A stretch of 6,779 nucleotides of DNA from Acetobacteraceae bacterium (GTDB lineage Bacteria > Pseudomonadota > Alphaproteobacteria > Acetobacterales > Acetobacteraceae): contig CANJXD010000325.1 in assembly GCA_947478535.1 (NCBI GenBank), positions 1 to 6,779 on the forward strand, written 5' to 3'. Shown here in pieces: positions 1 through 6,128 of this stretch. The position numbers were made by a program, and so were the translations under genes. Under the pieces are notes generated by a model. It did not search any database. It was not told where the DNA came from and was given only the letters and a program-made list of their open reading frames with translations. Position 1 is the first letter of the stretch, and the number at the start of each line of letters is the position of its first letter.

Positions 1-823
1 CCGCGCGCGCGGCGGCGACCAGGCGCTGGACGGCGAAATCCGGCGTGCCGTTGCGCACGAAAAGCCCATGCCAGGAATTGATCGTGAGATCGGCGCCGAA
101 GCCGGCCTCCGTGATGGCGGGAACATCGGGCAGGGCGGGCAGGCGTGTCGGCCGGAACACGGCAAGCGAGCGGATGGGAGAGCCCGGCGCCATGAAGGAA
201 GGCTGCGGGTTCTCGCACATGAAATCGACCTGCCCGCCCATCACCGCCTGCATCGCCGGCGCCCCGCCGCGAAACGGTACATGGATGGCCTTGATGCCGA
301 CGCGCCGGGCGAACAGCTCCGGCGCGAGGTGGCTGGCGGTGCCGCTGCCGCCGGAGGCATAGGTCATGCCATCGGCCTTGGCGCGCCCGGCCGCCACCAG
401 GTCGGCCGCGCTGCGATACGGGCTGTCCCGGTGCACGATCAGCACGGTCGGCACGGTGGTCAGCTGCACGACGGGCTTCAACTCCCGCAGATCGTAGCCC
501 AGCGGGATCAGCGCCGGGTTCACCCCGTGCGCAAACGCGCCCATCAGCACCGCATGGCCATCGGGCTGGCTGGTGGCGACGGCGGCGGCGGCGATGTTGG
601 CCCCGGCGCCGGGCCGGTTTTCCACCACCACGGGCTGGCCGAGGAACTCGCCCATCGGCCCGGCGATCAGCCGCGCCACGGTGTCCACCGCGCCGCCGGG
701 GGCGAAGCCCGCGATCAGCCGTACCTGGCGTTCCGGCCAGGCCTGTGCCCTGGCCGGCCTGGCCATGACCAACGGTGATGACAGTGCCACGCCCGTGCCG
801 AGCAACCCACGCCTGCCGATCAT
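1..823 (-). CDS. Tripartite tricarboxylate transporter substrate-binding protein (Bug/TctC family), C-terminus cut by window edge
   Basis: This is a periplasmic receptor of the Bug/TctC family, which captures small organic acids or related solutes for a TctAB-type secondary transporter. The visible part is 274 codons; family members are usually about 320 residues, so roughly 50 are missing off the left edge. The start ATG at 823 follows a strong AGGAGG Shine-Dalgarno in the 831-837 region. Residues 1-26 form a signal peptide with twin arginines at 4-5 and an ARA cleavage site before QAWPERQVRL. Family landmarks are FAPGGAVDTVAR (40-51), the VVENRPGAGAN block (66-76), the ASGGSGTASHLAPELF stretch and the VPFRGGAPAMQAVMGGQVDF stretch. 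No tctA or tctB lies in view, which is common for these orphan receptors. The ligand cannot be read from sequence. Family assignment is firm. Confidence 0.95.
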   Translation of the reverse strand, partial: MIGRRGLLGTGVALSSPLVMARPARAQAWPERQVRLIAGFAPGGAVDTVARLIAGPMGEFLGQPVVVENRPGAGANIAAAAVATSQPDGHAVLMGAFAHGVNPALIPLGYDLRELKPVVQLTTVPTVLIVHRDSPYRSAADLVAAGRAKADGMTYASGGSGTASHLAPELFARRVGIKAIHVPFRGGAPAMQAVMGGQVDFMCENPQPSFMAPGSPIRSLAVFRPTRLPALPDVPAITEAGFGADLTINSWHGLFVRNGTPDFAVQRLVAAARA

Positions 824-986
824 GGCAGCTTCCTCCTGAATTGCGGCCAGCATGGCGCGACCTCGGCGATGGGCGCAATCCCGTCGCAATCATGCGATAT
901 TGCCTTCTGGATCGTCGTCAAAGCGACGCTTGCGTCCACGCGCGCGCGTCATCATTGTCCGGCGGAACGAAGGGAAGCTTCTGCCC
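824..986. promoter_or_regulatory. Divergent intergenic region between the Bug receptor and the repeat-protein operon
   Basis: These 163 bp separate two divergent start codons and must hold promoters for both directions. It is less GC-rich around 885-925. It contains a direct repeat of CGCAATC, two copies five bases apart in 874-891, and a short inverted repeat GCAAT/ATTGC spanning roughly 886-903. These could be regulator half-sites, but that is inference. An open frame running through here in phase with the 987 gene has an ATG at 852. It lacks a ribosome site and would put 45 non-hydrophobic residues before the signal peptide, so this stretch is treated as non-coding. Confidence 0.5.
894..921 (-). 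promoter_or_regulatory. Candidate sigma-70-type promoter for the Bug receptor gene
   Basis: On the minus strand TTGACG (921-916) is a five-of-six match to the -35 consensus. It is followed after 16 bases by TATCGC (899-894), a weak three-of-six -10. The -10 lies about 70 bases before the receptor start codon. This is a plausible but unproven promoter; high-GC alphaproteobacterial -10 boxes are often poor matches. Confidence 0.3.
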
Positions 987-2216
987 ATGCGTCGTTTTCG
1001 TAGTGCCGGCCTACGTCTGGCCGCCTTTGCCCTCCTCGCCCTGAGCGTGGCGGCGGGATCCGCCACGGCGCAGCAGGCGCCGGCGCCCGCCCAGCAGGCG
1101 CCAAGCCAGCAGGCCCCGAACCGGGAAGTGACGCTGCAGAACGAGACCGACCTGGTCCTGCAGGCCTTCTACCTGTTCGCTGCCAACGCGCAGGATCGCG
1201 GCCAGGACCGGCTGGGGCGGGAGACGGTGGCACAGGGCGCCAATCTCCGCGTCCGGCTCGGCCGCCTGGCCACCTGCACCTGGGATACCGTCGCGGTGTT
1301 CCAGGACGGGACGGAGGATGTGCGGCGCCGCGTCGATATCTGCCGCAACCCGCGCCTGGTCTATGGCGACCCCGCCGTGCCGACGCTGGATGTCCAAGTG
1401 ACGAACCGCAGCGAGGTGGTGCTGCGCGAGCTGTATGCGTCCGCGCGCGGGGCGGAAGCCTGGGGGCCGGATCGCCTCGGCGCCAATGTCGTTGACGCCA
1501 ATGCCGCCTTCCGCATGCGCATCCGCAGCCGCGACTGCACCTTCGATGTCCGCGCCGTCTATGCCGATGACAAGGAGGAGGTGAAAAGCCGCGTCGACCT
1601 CTGCGCCACGCGGACCATCGCCTTCGACCGCAGCAGCATCCCCCGCCCGCCGGTGCACAGCGTGGCGATGGTGAACCGCCACCTCGCCACCATCCAGGAG
1701 CTGTATCTGTCGTCCAGCGCGGATAGCGATTGGGGTCCGGATCGCCTCGGCGCCACTACGCTGCAGCAGGGGCAGGAGACGTTGGTCGAGCTTGAAGGCG
1801 CGTGCGAGGCCGATATCCGCATCGTCTTCCCGAATGGTGGCGCCGAGGAGCGGCGCGAGGTGAACATCTGCGAACAGCCGCGCATCGTGCTCGCCCCCGG
1901 TTGGGTGGTGGAGCGGATCGACGAGGGAACGCCGGCCGCGACGCCTGCGGCGGAGAGCGCCCCGGCGCCCGGCACGCTGCGCCTGCGCAATGCCGGCGCG
2001 CTGCCGGTGGTCGAGGTCTATTCCGCCGTCGCCGGCGCGCCGCGCGGGGGGGATCGCCTCGGCGCCGATGTGCTGCCGGTCGGCGAGGCCATGGATCTCG
2101 CCGCCCCCGATCCCGGTCAATGCATCGCCGACCTGGTGGTGGTGTTCCGCGATGGGCGGGAAGTGTCGCAGCCCGGGGTGGATTTCTGCCGCGGCGAGGA
2201 GATCGAGGTCCGATGA
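987..2216 (+). CDS. Secreted protein of four tandem DRLG/two-cysteine domains, function unknown
   Basis: A 409-residue exported protein with no function I can name. Residues 1-28 are a signal peptide (MRRFRS, a hydrophobic stretch, then SATA before QQ), followed by a Q/A/P linker to about 45. Four homologous domains follow at about 46-126, 134-213, 224-302 and 329-408. Each has an early N, an ELY-like element, DRLG (74, 162, 252, 356), a cysteine, a V-F/Y-x-D/N-G-like strand, and R-x-V-D/N-x-C. The cysteine pairs are 97/119, 184/206, 273/295 and 379/401, always 22 apart, and these eight are the only cysteines. A disulfide within each domain is therefore likely. Alternating hydrophobic residues suggest beta-sandwich domains (inference). 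The start at 987 is chosen over an in-phase ATG at 852 because it begins the signal peptide and follows GGGAAG. The stop overlaps the next start. Confidence 0.85.
   Translation: MRRFRSAGLRLAAFALLALSVAAGSATAQQAPAPAQQAPSQQAPNREVTLQNETDLVLQAFYLFAANAQDRGQDRLGRETVAQGANLRVRLGRLATCTWDTVAVFQDGTEDVRRRVDICRNPRLVYGDPAVPTLDVQVTNRSEVVLRELYASARGAEAWGPDRLGANVVDANAAFRMRIRSRDCTFDVRAVYADDKEEVKSRVDLCATRTIAFDRSSIPRPPVHSVAMVNRHLATIQELYLSSSADSDWGPDRLGATTLQQGQETLVELEGACEADIRIVFPNGGAEERREVNICEQPRIVLAPGWVVERIDEGTPAATPAAESAPAPGTLRLRNAGALPVVEVYSAVAGAPRGGDRLGADVLPVGEAMDLAAPDPGQCIADLVVVFRDGREVSQPGVDFCRGEEIEVR
1467..2066 (+). repeat. Near-identical DNA words marking internal domain duplications
   Basis: The DNA coding for the DRLGA motif is identical over 19 bases in domains 2 and 3 (1467-1485 and 1737-1755, exactly 270 bp apart). 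The core GGATCGCCTCGGCGCC recurs in domain 4 at 2051-2066. Domain 1 uses different codons (GACCGGCTGGGG). The repeats therefore arose by duplication, with domains 2 to 4 closer to one another here than to domain 1. Confidence 0.7.
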
Positions 2217-3088
2217 TGCGCAGTCTGCTGCTTGGCGCCCTGGCCCTCCTGGGCTCGGGCACCGCATCCCTGGCGCAATCCGTGCCGGCGCCGCTGCGCG
2301 GCACCTGGTATGCCGGCGAATGCGCCGATCCGCGCGCTATGCTCGTCGTCACCGGGCGCACCGCCGCGCGGATCGAGGCCGAGGCACCGGCCCGGCTGTT
2401 CCGGATGCGGGAGACGCGGGAGGTCGCGGGCTGGACGCTCGGCATCGGCACCGGGGCGGAGGCACCCCGCCTGATGCTGCGCGCGGCCGGGGACGGCGCT
2501 GAAAGCGTCGAGCCCGATGCCAAGACGCGCGATGACCGCCTGCCCGGGGATGGCACGCCCATCGCTTGGCGCCGCTGCGCCGCGCCCTCGCCGATCCTGG
2601 CGGCGCTGCATGGCGAAGGCGTCGCCTTCATGGCGGCGCTGGAGCATCTGGAGGCGGGCTGCGGCGGGGTTGGCGCTGGGATGCCCGCTGCCGGAGCGCC
2701 CGCTACCGTGACGCCGGGCGCCTGCGCGCAGGCGATCGTGACCCAGGCCGATGTCAGCGGCGATGGCCTGCTGTCCCGTGCCGAGGTCGCCCGGCTGGTC
2801 CGCGGTGCCGCTTGGATGATCGCGGTGCAGGAAGGGGCGACGCAGGATGTGATCGCCGCCTCGGTCGCCGCGGGGGCTGGCGCTGGCATCATCGCCGCGC
2901 GGCTGCTGATGGAAAGCCTCGACTACAATGGCGATGACAGGCTTTCCGTCGCCGAGCTCGCACAGGACCGCGCCGCCTTCGCCGCCGCCATCGGCACGCC
3001 GGAAGGCCGTCCGCTGCGGGTGGAGGGCTTGATGGAAGGGGCGGGCATGCTGCGGGGCCTGTTCGACGGGCTGATGAACCTGCGGTGA
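2213..3088 (+). CDS. Secreted protein with two EF-hand calcium-binding loops
   Basis: A 291-residue exported protein. Residues 1-21 are a signal peptide ending SLA before QS. An N-terminal module (about 27-122) begins LRGTWYAGECADP and ends with WRRCA; it looks beta-rich, with one cysteine at each end (37, 122), and I cannot name it. A second cysteine pair lies at 150 and 171. Two EF-hand loops follow: 180-191 (D-V-S-G-D-G-L-L-S-R-A-E) and 237-248 (D-Y-N-G-D-D-R-L-S-V-A-E). Both have acidic residues at positions 1, 5 and 12, glycine at 4 in both and at 6 in the first only, so calcium binding is likely. An alanine/glycine-rich helical stretch separates the loops. The ATG at 2213 overlaps the upstream stop as ATGA, implying translational coupling; ATG at 2216, seven bases after GAGG, is an equally possible start. 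Confidence 0.88.
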   Translation: MMRSLLLGALALLGSGTASLAQSVPAPLRGTWYAGECADPRAMLVVTGRTAARIEAEAPARLFRMRETREVAGWTLGIGTGAEAPRLMLRAAGDGAESVEPDAKTRDDRLPGDGTPIAWRRCAAPSPILAALHGEGVAFMAALEHLEAGCGGVGAGMPAAGAPATVTPGACAQAIVTQADVSGDGLLSRAEVARLVRGAAWMIAVQEGATQDVIAASVAAGAGAGIIAARLLMESLDYNGDDRLSVAELAQDRAAFAAAIGTPEGRPLRVEGLMEGAGMLRGLFDGLMNLR

Positions 3089-3107
3089 CGGTTGGGGTCT
3101 TCACCTG

Positions 3108-4238
3108 ATGGACGGCGCTTCCCCGCCGCCAGGGTCTCGGATGCCGCCACCGCAGGACCCCGTCATGGGCGTTGCGGCGGAGCCGCAGAATAGCCGCGTC
3201 GCGGCGGAGCCGCAGAAAAGCCGCGTCGCGGTGGGGGCGCCGAAAAGCCGCGTCGCGCCAGGGGGGGGCGAAAGCCGCGCCGCTGGTCTTTCCGGGCTAT
3301 GGGCTGTGGCGATCCTCGCCACGATCCTGGCGCTGCTGGTGTTGCAGGCGATGGCGCCGGCAATCGGCCTGCCGGCGCGCCTGGCGCTGGCGGCGCTGCC
3401 GCTCGCCGGCGGGCTCTGGGCGCAGGCGGTGCTGTTCCCGCCGGCGCGGGCGAAGGCGGAGGCGGAGCCGCGGGGGATGGCGACCCCGCCGCCCGAACTG
3501 CCGATTGGCGAGGCGCGGCCGCGTCAGGCTGCCCGCATGCCGCCATCCCGGTCACTGGCGCCGTCACCCTCGCTGACCGACAGCCCCGCCGCCATCGTCG
3601 CCCGCCTGCTGCGGGACGCCGCGGCACGCCCGGAATCCGAAGCTGAGCGGCGGGAGATCGCGGTGCGGCGGGAGCATGACGCAGCCTTCGCGGCCGCGGC
3701 CGACGCGGCCCGGCTGGATGCGACGGCGGCGCGCGCCCTGCTGGCCGCCCGTCGCCATGCGCTGCTGGCCGGGGACCTGGCCGCCACGGCCCGGCGGATC
3801 GCTGCGGCGCGGCGCGTGCAGCTTCCCCTGCCGCCCGATTCGGACCGCGATGCCGCGCATGCGGCGCTGGCCGCGATCGCGCCCGCCCTCGCCGCCGAAC
3901 TGCTGGAGACGATGGCGATCGCGCCCGACCTGGATGCGAGGGTGGTCGCCGAGCGACTGCTGGCGCGGGAGAGACCGGTGCCGGTGGAATTGCCCCCGCC
4001 GGCGCCCGCGCCTCTCAACGAACACCGGCTGGCGGAGGCGCTGGAGGCGCTGAGCCGCCTTGGGCCTGTCTCTGCCGTTTCCAACGCCGATGGCAGCGTG
4101 ACGCTGCGGCCGGACCCGGTGGCGTCGATGCCGGTCCTCGAAGCGCCAGTGGCCGAATCCTTCCCGCTTCTGGCGGCGCTGCCATCCCGGCACGGTCCCC
4201 CCCCTCCGGTGCTGATCCCACCGCCGGACCGGGACTAA
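3108..4238 (+). CDS. Two-helix membrane protein with N-terminal nonapeptide repeats, function unknown
   Basis: A 376-residue protein I do not recognise. Residues 1-57 are proline-rich and contain four nine-residue repeats of the type VAAEPQKSR (22-57). Two hydrophobic segments follow, about 64-83 and 87-110, so it is probably an inner-membrane protein. About 120-158 is proline-rich. About 160-298 is alanine/arginine/glutamate-rich and predicted helical, possibly coiled. The tail is proline-rich around a short NADGSVTLRPD stretch. Lacking a signal peptide, both ends may be cytoplasmic (inference). It starts 19 bases after the EF-hand gene stop, so it is probably co-transcribed. The ribosome site at ATG 3108 is weak (GGTTGGGG); ATG 3165, preceded by AGGA and just before the repeats, is a credible alternative. 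The base bias matches its neighbours. Coding status is well supported by the long continuous open frame and codon use. Confidence 0.78.
   Translation: MDGASPPPGSRMPPPQDPVMGVAAEPQNSRVAAEPQKSRVAVGAPKSRVAPGGGESRAAGLSGLWAVAILATILALLVLQAMAPAIGLPARLALAALPLAGGLWAQAVLFPPARAKAEAEPRGMATPPPELPIGEARPRQAARMPPSRSLAPSPSLTDSPAAIVARLLRDAAARPESEAERREIAVRREHDAAFAAAADAARLDATAARALLAARRHALLAGDLAATARRIAAARRVQLPLPPDSDRDAAHAALAAIAPALAAELLETMAIAPDLDARVVAERLLARERPVPVELPPPAPAPLNEHRLAEALEALSRLGPVSAVSNADGSVTLRPDPVASMPVLEAPVAESFPLLAALPSRHGPPPPVLIPPPDRD
3171..3278 (+). repeat. Four tandem 27-bp units inside the membrane-protein gene
   Basis: Units lie at 3171-3197, 3198-3224, 3225-3251 and 3252-3278. The first two differ at only two positions; units 3 and 4 have diverged in the middle but keep the GTCGCG start and the AAAGCCGC end. 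Each encodes nine residues ending S-R. Units 1 and 2 contain a stem GCGGC-GGA-GCCGC. Unit 4 carries a run of eight G (3261-3268), yet the S-R phase is kept on both sides of it. The array may be an interspersed intergenic repeat captured into the coding region, or a locally expanded disordered segment. Confidence 0.85.
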
Positions 4239-4250
4239 CGCGCTTCGGCT

Positions 4251-4544
4251 TCAGCGCCCCATCCCGCGGGCGGTGGCGACCAGCCAGGCGCGCAGCGTGG
4301 CGCGGGCATCGCCGGGGAGGATGCGTTCGACCAGCACCGTGGCCCGGCCGCGGTGGCCTTCGCGCAGCACGCGGCAGGCCTCGGTCCAGCCGCCATCCGG
4401 CCCATCCCGCCACACCACAAGCAGCAGGGATGCGCGACTTCGCCCCGTGCGGTCCCGCCAGGCGCAAAGTGCCACGAACTCCGCCGCCGCATGCGGGCCG
4501 AAAACGCGGTGGTGATCCAGGGCCTCGCCCGTGCCGTCCAGCAT
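4251..4544 (-). CDS. Small hypothetical protein, 97 residues
   Basis: I do not recognise this protein. The minus-strand start at 4544 is chosen because a perfect AGGAGG (4555-4550) sits five bases upstream; the same open frame extends to an ATG at 4628, but codon bias there is poorer. The product begins MLDGTGEALDHHRVFG. Its middle has alternating hydrophobic strands (AEFVALCAW, ASLLLVVWRDG, ATVLVERILP) and it ends in a helix, RATLRAWLVATARGMGR. This suggests a small soluble alpha/beta domain. There is no signal peptide and there are two cysteines. It converges on the membrane-protein gene with only 12 bases between stops, and it diverges from the FGE gene across a 213-bp spacer, so it might share a regulator with FGE. 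Codon third positions are strongly G/C, supporting real coding. Confidence 0.7.
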   Translation of the reverse strand: MLDGTGEALDHHRVFGPHAAAEFVALCAWRDRTGRSRASLLLVVWRDGPDGGWTEACRVLREGHRGRATVLVERILPGDARATLRAWLVATARGMGR

Positions 4545-4757
4545 CCGATCCTCCTGCACAAGGACCGACGGCGGCGCTTCCCGAATGATTGCCGGAACGG
4601 CCGCATCCCCCCTTGCGGAGGCCGCCACCTTGCCCGGGTAGGCAGGTTGGCGTTGGGCGCCGGCCCAACTCTTGATGCAGGCGTGGACCTACCAAGAAGC
4701 GGGCAGCTTGCGCAAGCGGTCTTCACAACGGGGGCAGGGGGGGCTTTCGTACGCGGC
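4545..4757. promoter_or_regulatory. Divergent intergenic region with two perfect palindromes
   Basis: This spacer lies between the 97-residue gene and the FGE gene. It holds an inverted repeat GTTGGGC-N4-GCCCAAC at 4652-4669 and a 12-bp palindrome GCTTGCGCAAGC at 4706-4717, the latter about 40 bases before the FGE start. Either could bind a dimeric regulator or, for the first, form an RNA hairpin in a leader. I see no convincing -35/-10 pair. The open frame continuing upstream of 4758 has no start with a ribosome site and is treated as non-coding. Confidence 0.45.
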
Positions 4758-5720
4758 ATGGATGGTCGCCCCTGCTGCATTCCCACCTCGGCCCGAGCGG
4801 CCCTGCAACCCCCGGAGGCGCCCCCGGAAGCGCCCCATGCGGCGCCGGGGGGCGATCTGGCCGCGCCGGGGGGCGATGCGGCGACGATCCTGGCGATGCC
4901 GGGCGGGACGGCGGTGGTGGGTACCGATGCGCCCTTCTTCGGGGATGATGGGGAAGGGCCGGCGCGGCGGGTGAAGCTGGCACCGTTCCGGATCGACGCC
5001 CACGCCGTCAGCAATCGCCGCTTCGCCGCCTTCGCCGCCGCCACCGGCTACCGGACGGAAGCCGAGCGATACGGCTGGTCCTACGTCTTTCACCTGTTCG
5101 TGCCCGAGGGGCTGGGCAGCGGCAGCCCGGCAGGGACGCCATGGTGGTGTAAGGTCGATGGCGCCTTCTGGGGCGCGCCCGAGGGCCCCGGATCCACGGT
5201 CGAGGACCGACCGGACCATCCGGCCATCCACATCGCCTGGACCGACGCCGCCGCCTTCGCCGCCTGGGCCGGCGGACGGCTGCCGAGCGAGGCGGAATGG
5301 GAATATGCGGCAAAGGGCGGCGAAGCGCAGGCGCGCTTTCCCTGGGGGGCGGAGGAGCCCGGCGACCACAACGCGCTCTGCAACATCTGGCAGGGCAGCT
5401 TCCCGCGCGTGAACACGGCCGCGGATGGGTATGTCGGCACGGCGCCGGTCGATGCCTTCCGGCCGAATGGTTACGGGCTGTTCAACGCCTGCGGCAATGT
5501 CTGGGAATGGTGCGCGGATGCCTTCCGCGTGCGGTCACTTTCGGCGCTGGCCAAACAGCGCAACGCCGCGGCGACGGCGGAGCGGGAACGCGTGATGAAG
5601 GGGGGCAGCTACCTGTGCCATCGCAGCTACTGCTACCGGTACCGCATCGCAGCGCGATCGGGGCGCAGCCCGGATACATCGGCGGGGCATACGGGGTTTC
5701 GGGTGGCGTATGGGGGGTGA
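4758..5720 (+). CDS. Formylglycine-generating enzyme (FGE, SUMF1 family sulfatase-modifying factor)
   Basis: This enzyme oxidises the CxPxR cysteine of type I sulfatases to C-alpha-formylglycine, using copper and oxygen; here it would act in the cytoplasm. At 320 residues it is the usual bacterial length. The fold is intact: MPGGTAVVGTD (47-57), RYGWSYVFHLF (104-114), PWWCKVDGAFWGAPEGP (128-144), RLPSEAEWEYAAKGG (174-188), NIWQGSFP (209-216) and GNVWEWC (246-252). GGSYLCHRSYCYRYR (282-296) supplies the two active-site, copper-binding cysteines, C287 and C292, as in human CHRSYC. This separates true FGE from EgtB-like and other FGE-sulfatase-domain proteins lacking the pair. The start at 4758 gives MDGRPCCIP, an N-terminal double cysteine seen in some bacterial FGEs. 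The ribosome site is an imperfect G-rich stretch. Extra cysteines C131 and C245 look unusual. No sulfatase is in the window. Confidence 0.96.
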   Translation: MDGRPCCIPTSARAALQPPEAPPEAPHAAPGGDLAAPGGDAATILAMPGGTAVVGTDAPFFGDDGEGPARRVKLAPFRIDAHAVSNRRFAAFAAATGYRTEAERYGWSYVFHLFVPEGLGSGSPAGTPWWCKVDGAFWGAPEGPGSTVEDRPDHPAIHIAWTDAAAFAAWAGGRLPSEAEWEYAAKGGEAQARFPWGAEEPGDHNALCNIWQGSFPRVNTAADGYVGTAPVDAFRPNGYGLFNACGNVWEWCADAFRVRSLSALAKQRNAAATAERERVMKGGSYLCHRSYCYRYRIAARSGRSPDTSAGHTGFRVAYGG

Positions 5721-5745
5721 GGACAGGCTTCGCCCCCTCACCCAA

Positions 5746-5771
5746 CCCTCTCCCCCGTCCGGGGGAGAGGG
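5746..5771. terminator. Bidirectional terminator-like hairpin between FGE and FKBP genes
   Basis: A perfect 12-bp inverted repeat: CCCTCTCCCCCG (5746-5757), a TC loop, then CGGGGGAGAGGG (5760-5771). It begins 26 bases after the FGE stop and 10 bases past the FKBP stop on the other strand, the place expected for a shared terminator. The plus-strand side is followed by CATTTCT, a weak U-tract. With the preceding CCCTCACCCAA it also resembles a dispersed intergenic repeat common in proteobacterial genomes. Confidence 0.7.
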
Positions 5772-5780
5772 CATTTCTGG

Positions 5781-6125
5781 TTAGCCGACGGCCAGCAATT
5801 CCACGTCGAAGACCAGCGTCGCGTTGGGGGGGATGACGCCGCCGGCGCCGCGCGCGCCATAGCCGAACTCCGGCGGGATGGTCAGGCGGCGATTGCCGCC
5901 GACGCGCATGCCAGCCACGCCACGATCCCAGCCCTGGATCACATGGCCGGCGCCGAGGGGGAAGCTGAAGGGGTCGCCGCGATCGCGGCTGCTGTCGAAC
6001 TTCCGGCCCTTGGTCTCCGGCGCCGCGGCGTCGAACAGCCAGCCGGTGTAGTGCACCGTCACCTTCTTGCCGGAGACCGCCATGGTCCCGGTGCCCTCGT
6101 TGATATCCGTCATGCCGAGCGACAT
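5781..6125 (-). CDS. FKBP-type peptidyl-prolyl cis-trans isomerase
   Basis: A single-domain FKBP prolyl isomerase, catalysing cis-trans interconversion of X-Pro bonds in folding proteins. At 114 residues it has no signal peptide, so it is cytoplasmic. The FKBP core is complete: VTVHYTGWL (22-30), [17 protein letters not shown] (42-58), [17 protein letters not shown] (61-77), IPPEFGYG (83-90), [17 protein letters not shown] (95-111). Active-site positions matching FKBP12 are Y26, F43, D44, F53, V62, I63, W66, Y89 and F106. A short insertion, AAAPETKG, lies between the first strand and KFDSS. The start at 6125 follows AAGGGGAA within the end of the upstream gene; ATG at 6113 is possible. It lies three bases after the DUF3830 stop, so the two are one operon. 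It ends next to the terminator hairpin. Confidence 0.97.
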   Translation of the reverse strand: MSLGMTDINEGTGTMAVSGKKVTVHYTGWLFDAAAPETKGRKFDSSRDRGDPFSFPLGAGHVIQGWDRGVAGMRVGGNRRLTIPPEFGYGARGAGGVIPPNATLVFDVELLAVG

Positions 6126-6128
6126 GGT

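Noticed and set aside
68..778. 236-codon plus-strand open frame
   Set aside because: It lies wholly opposite the well-matched Bug receptor. Its product is Arg/Gly/His-rich low-complexity sequence, the usual shadow of a GC-rich gene.
852..986. N-terminal extension of the four-domain protein to ATG 852
   Set aside because: It would bury the signal peptide 45 residues inside, has no ribosome site and is basic, non-conserved-looking sequence.
1011..2267. 418-codon minus-strand open frame opposite the four-domain protein
   Set aside because: The plus-strand product has a signal peptide and regular internal domains. The antisense product has none and is an out-of-frame shadow.
1756..2892. 378-codon minus-strand open frame
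   Set aside because: It spans two genes on the other strand that are linked by an ATGA overlap; its composition is typical of a shadow.
3171..3278. CRISPR-like array
   Set aside because: Units are directly adjacent without spacers, lie in frame inside a gene, and no cas gene is present.
4353..4757. N-terminal extension of FGE upstream of 4758
   Set aside because: It overlaps the minus-strand 97-residue gene, has no ribosome site, and adds residues not expected in the family. The MDGRPCC start gives normal length.
4758..5720. EgtB/ergothioneine-type or other non-catalytic FGE-sulfatase domain protein
   Set aside because: The CHRSYC cysteine pair and the GGSYLC context match the true sulfatase-activating FGE, and no DinB-like domain is present.
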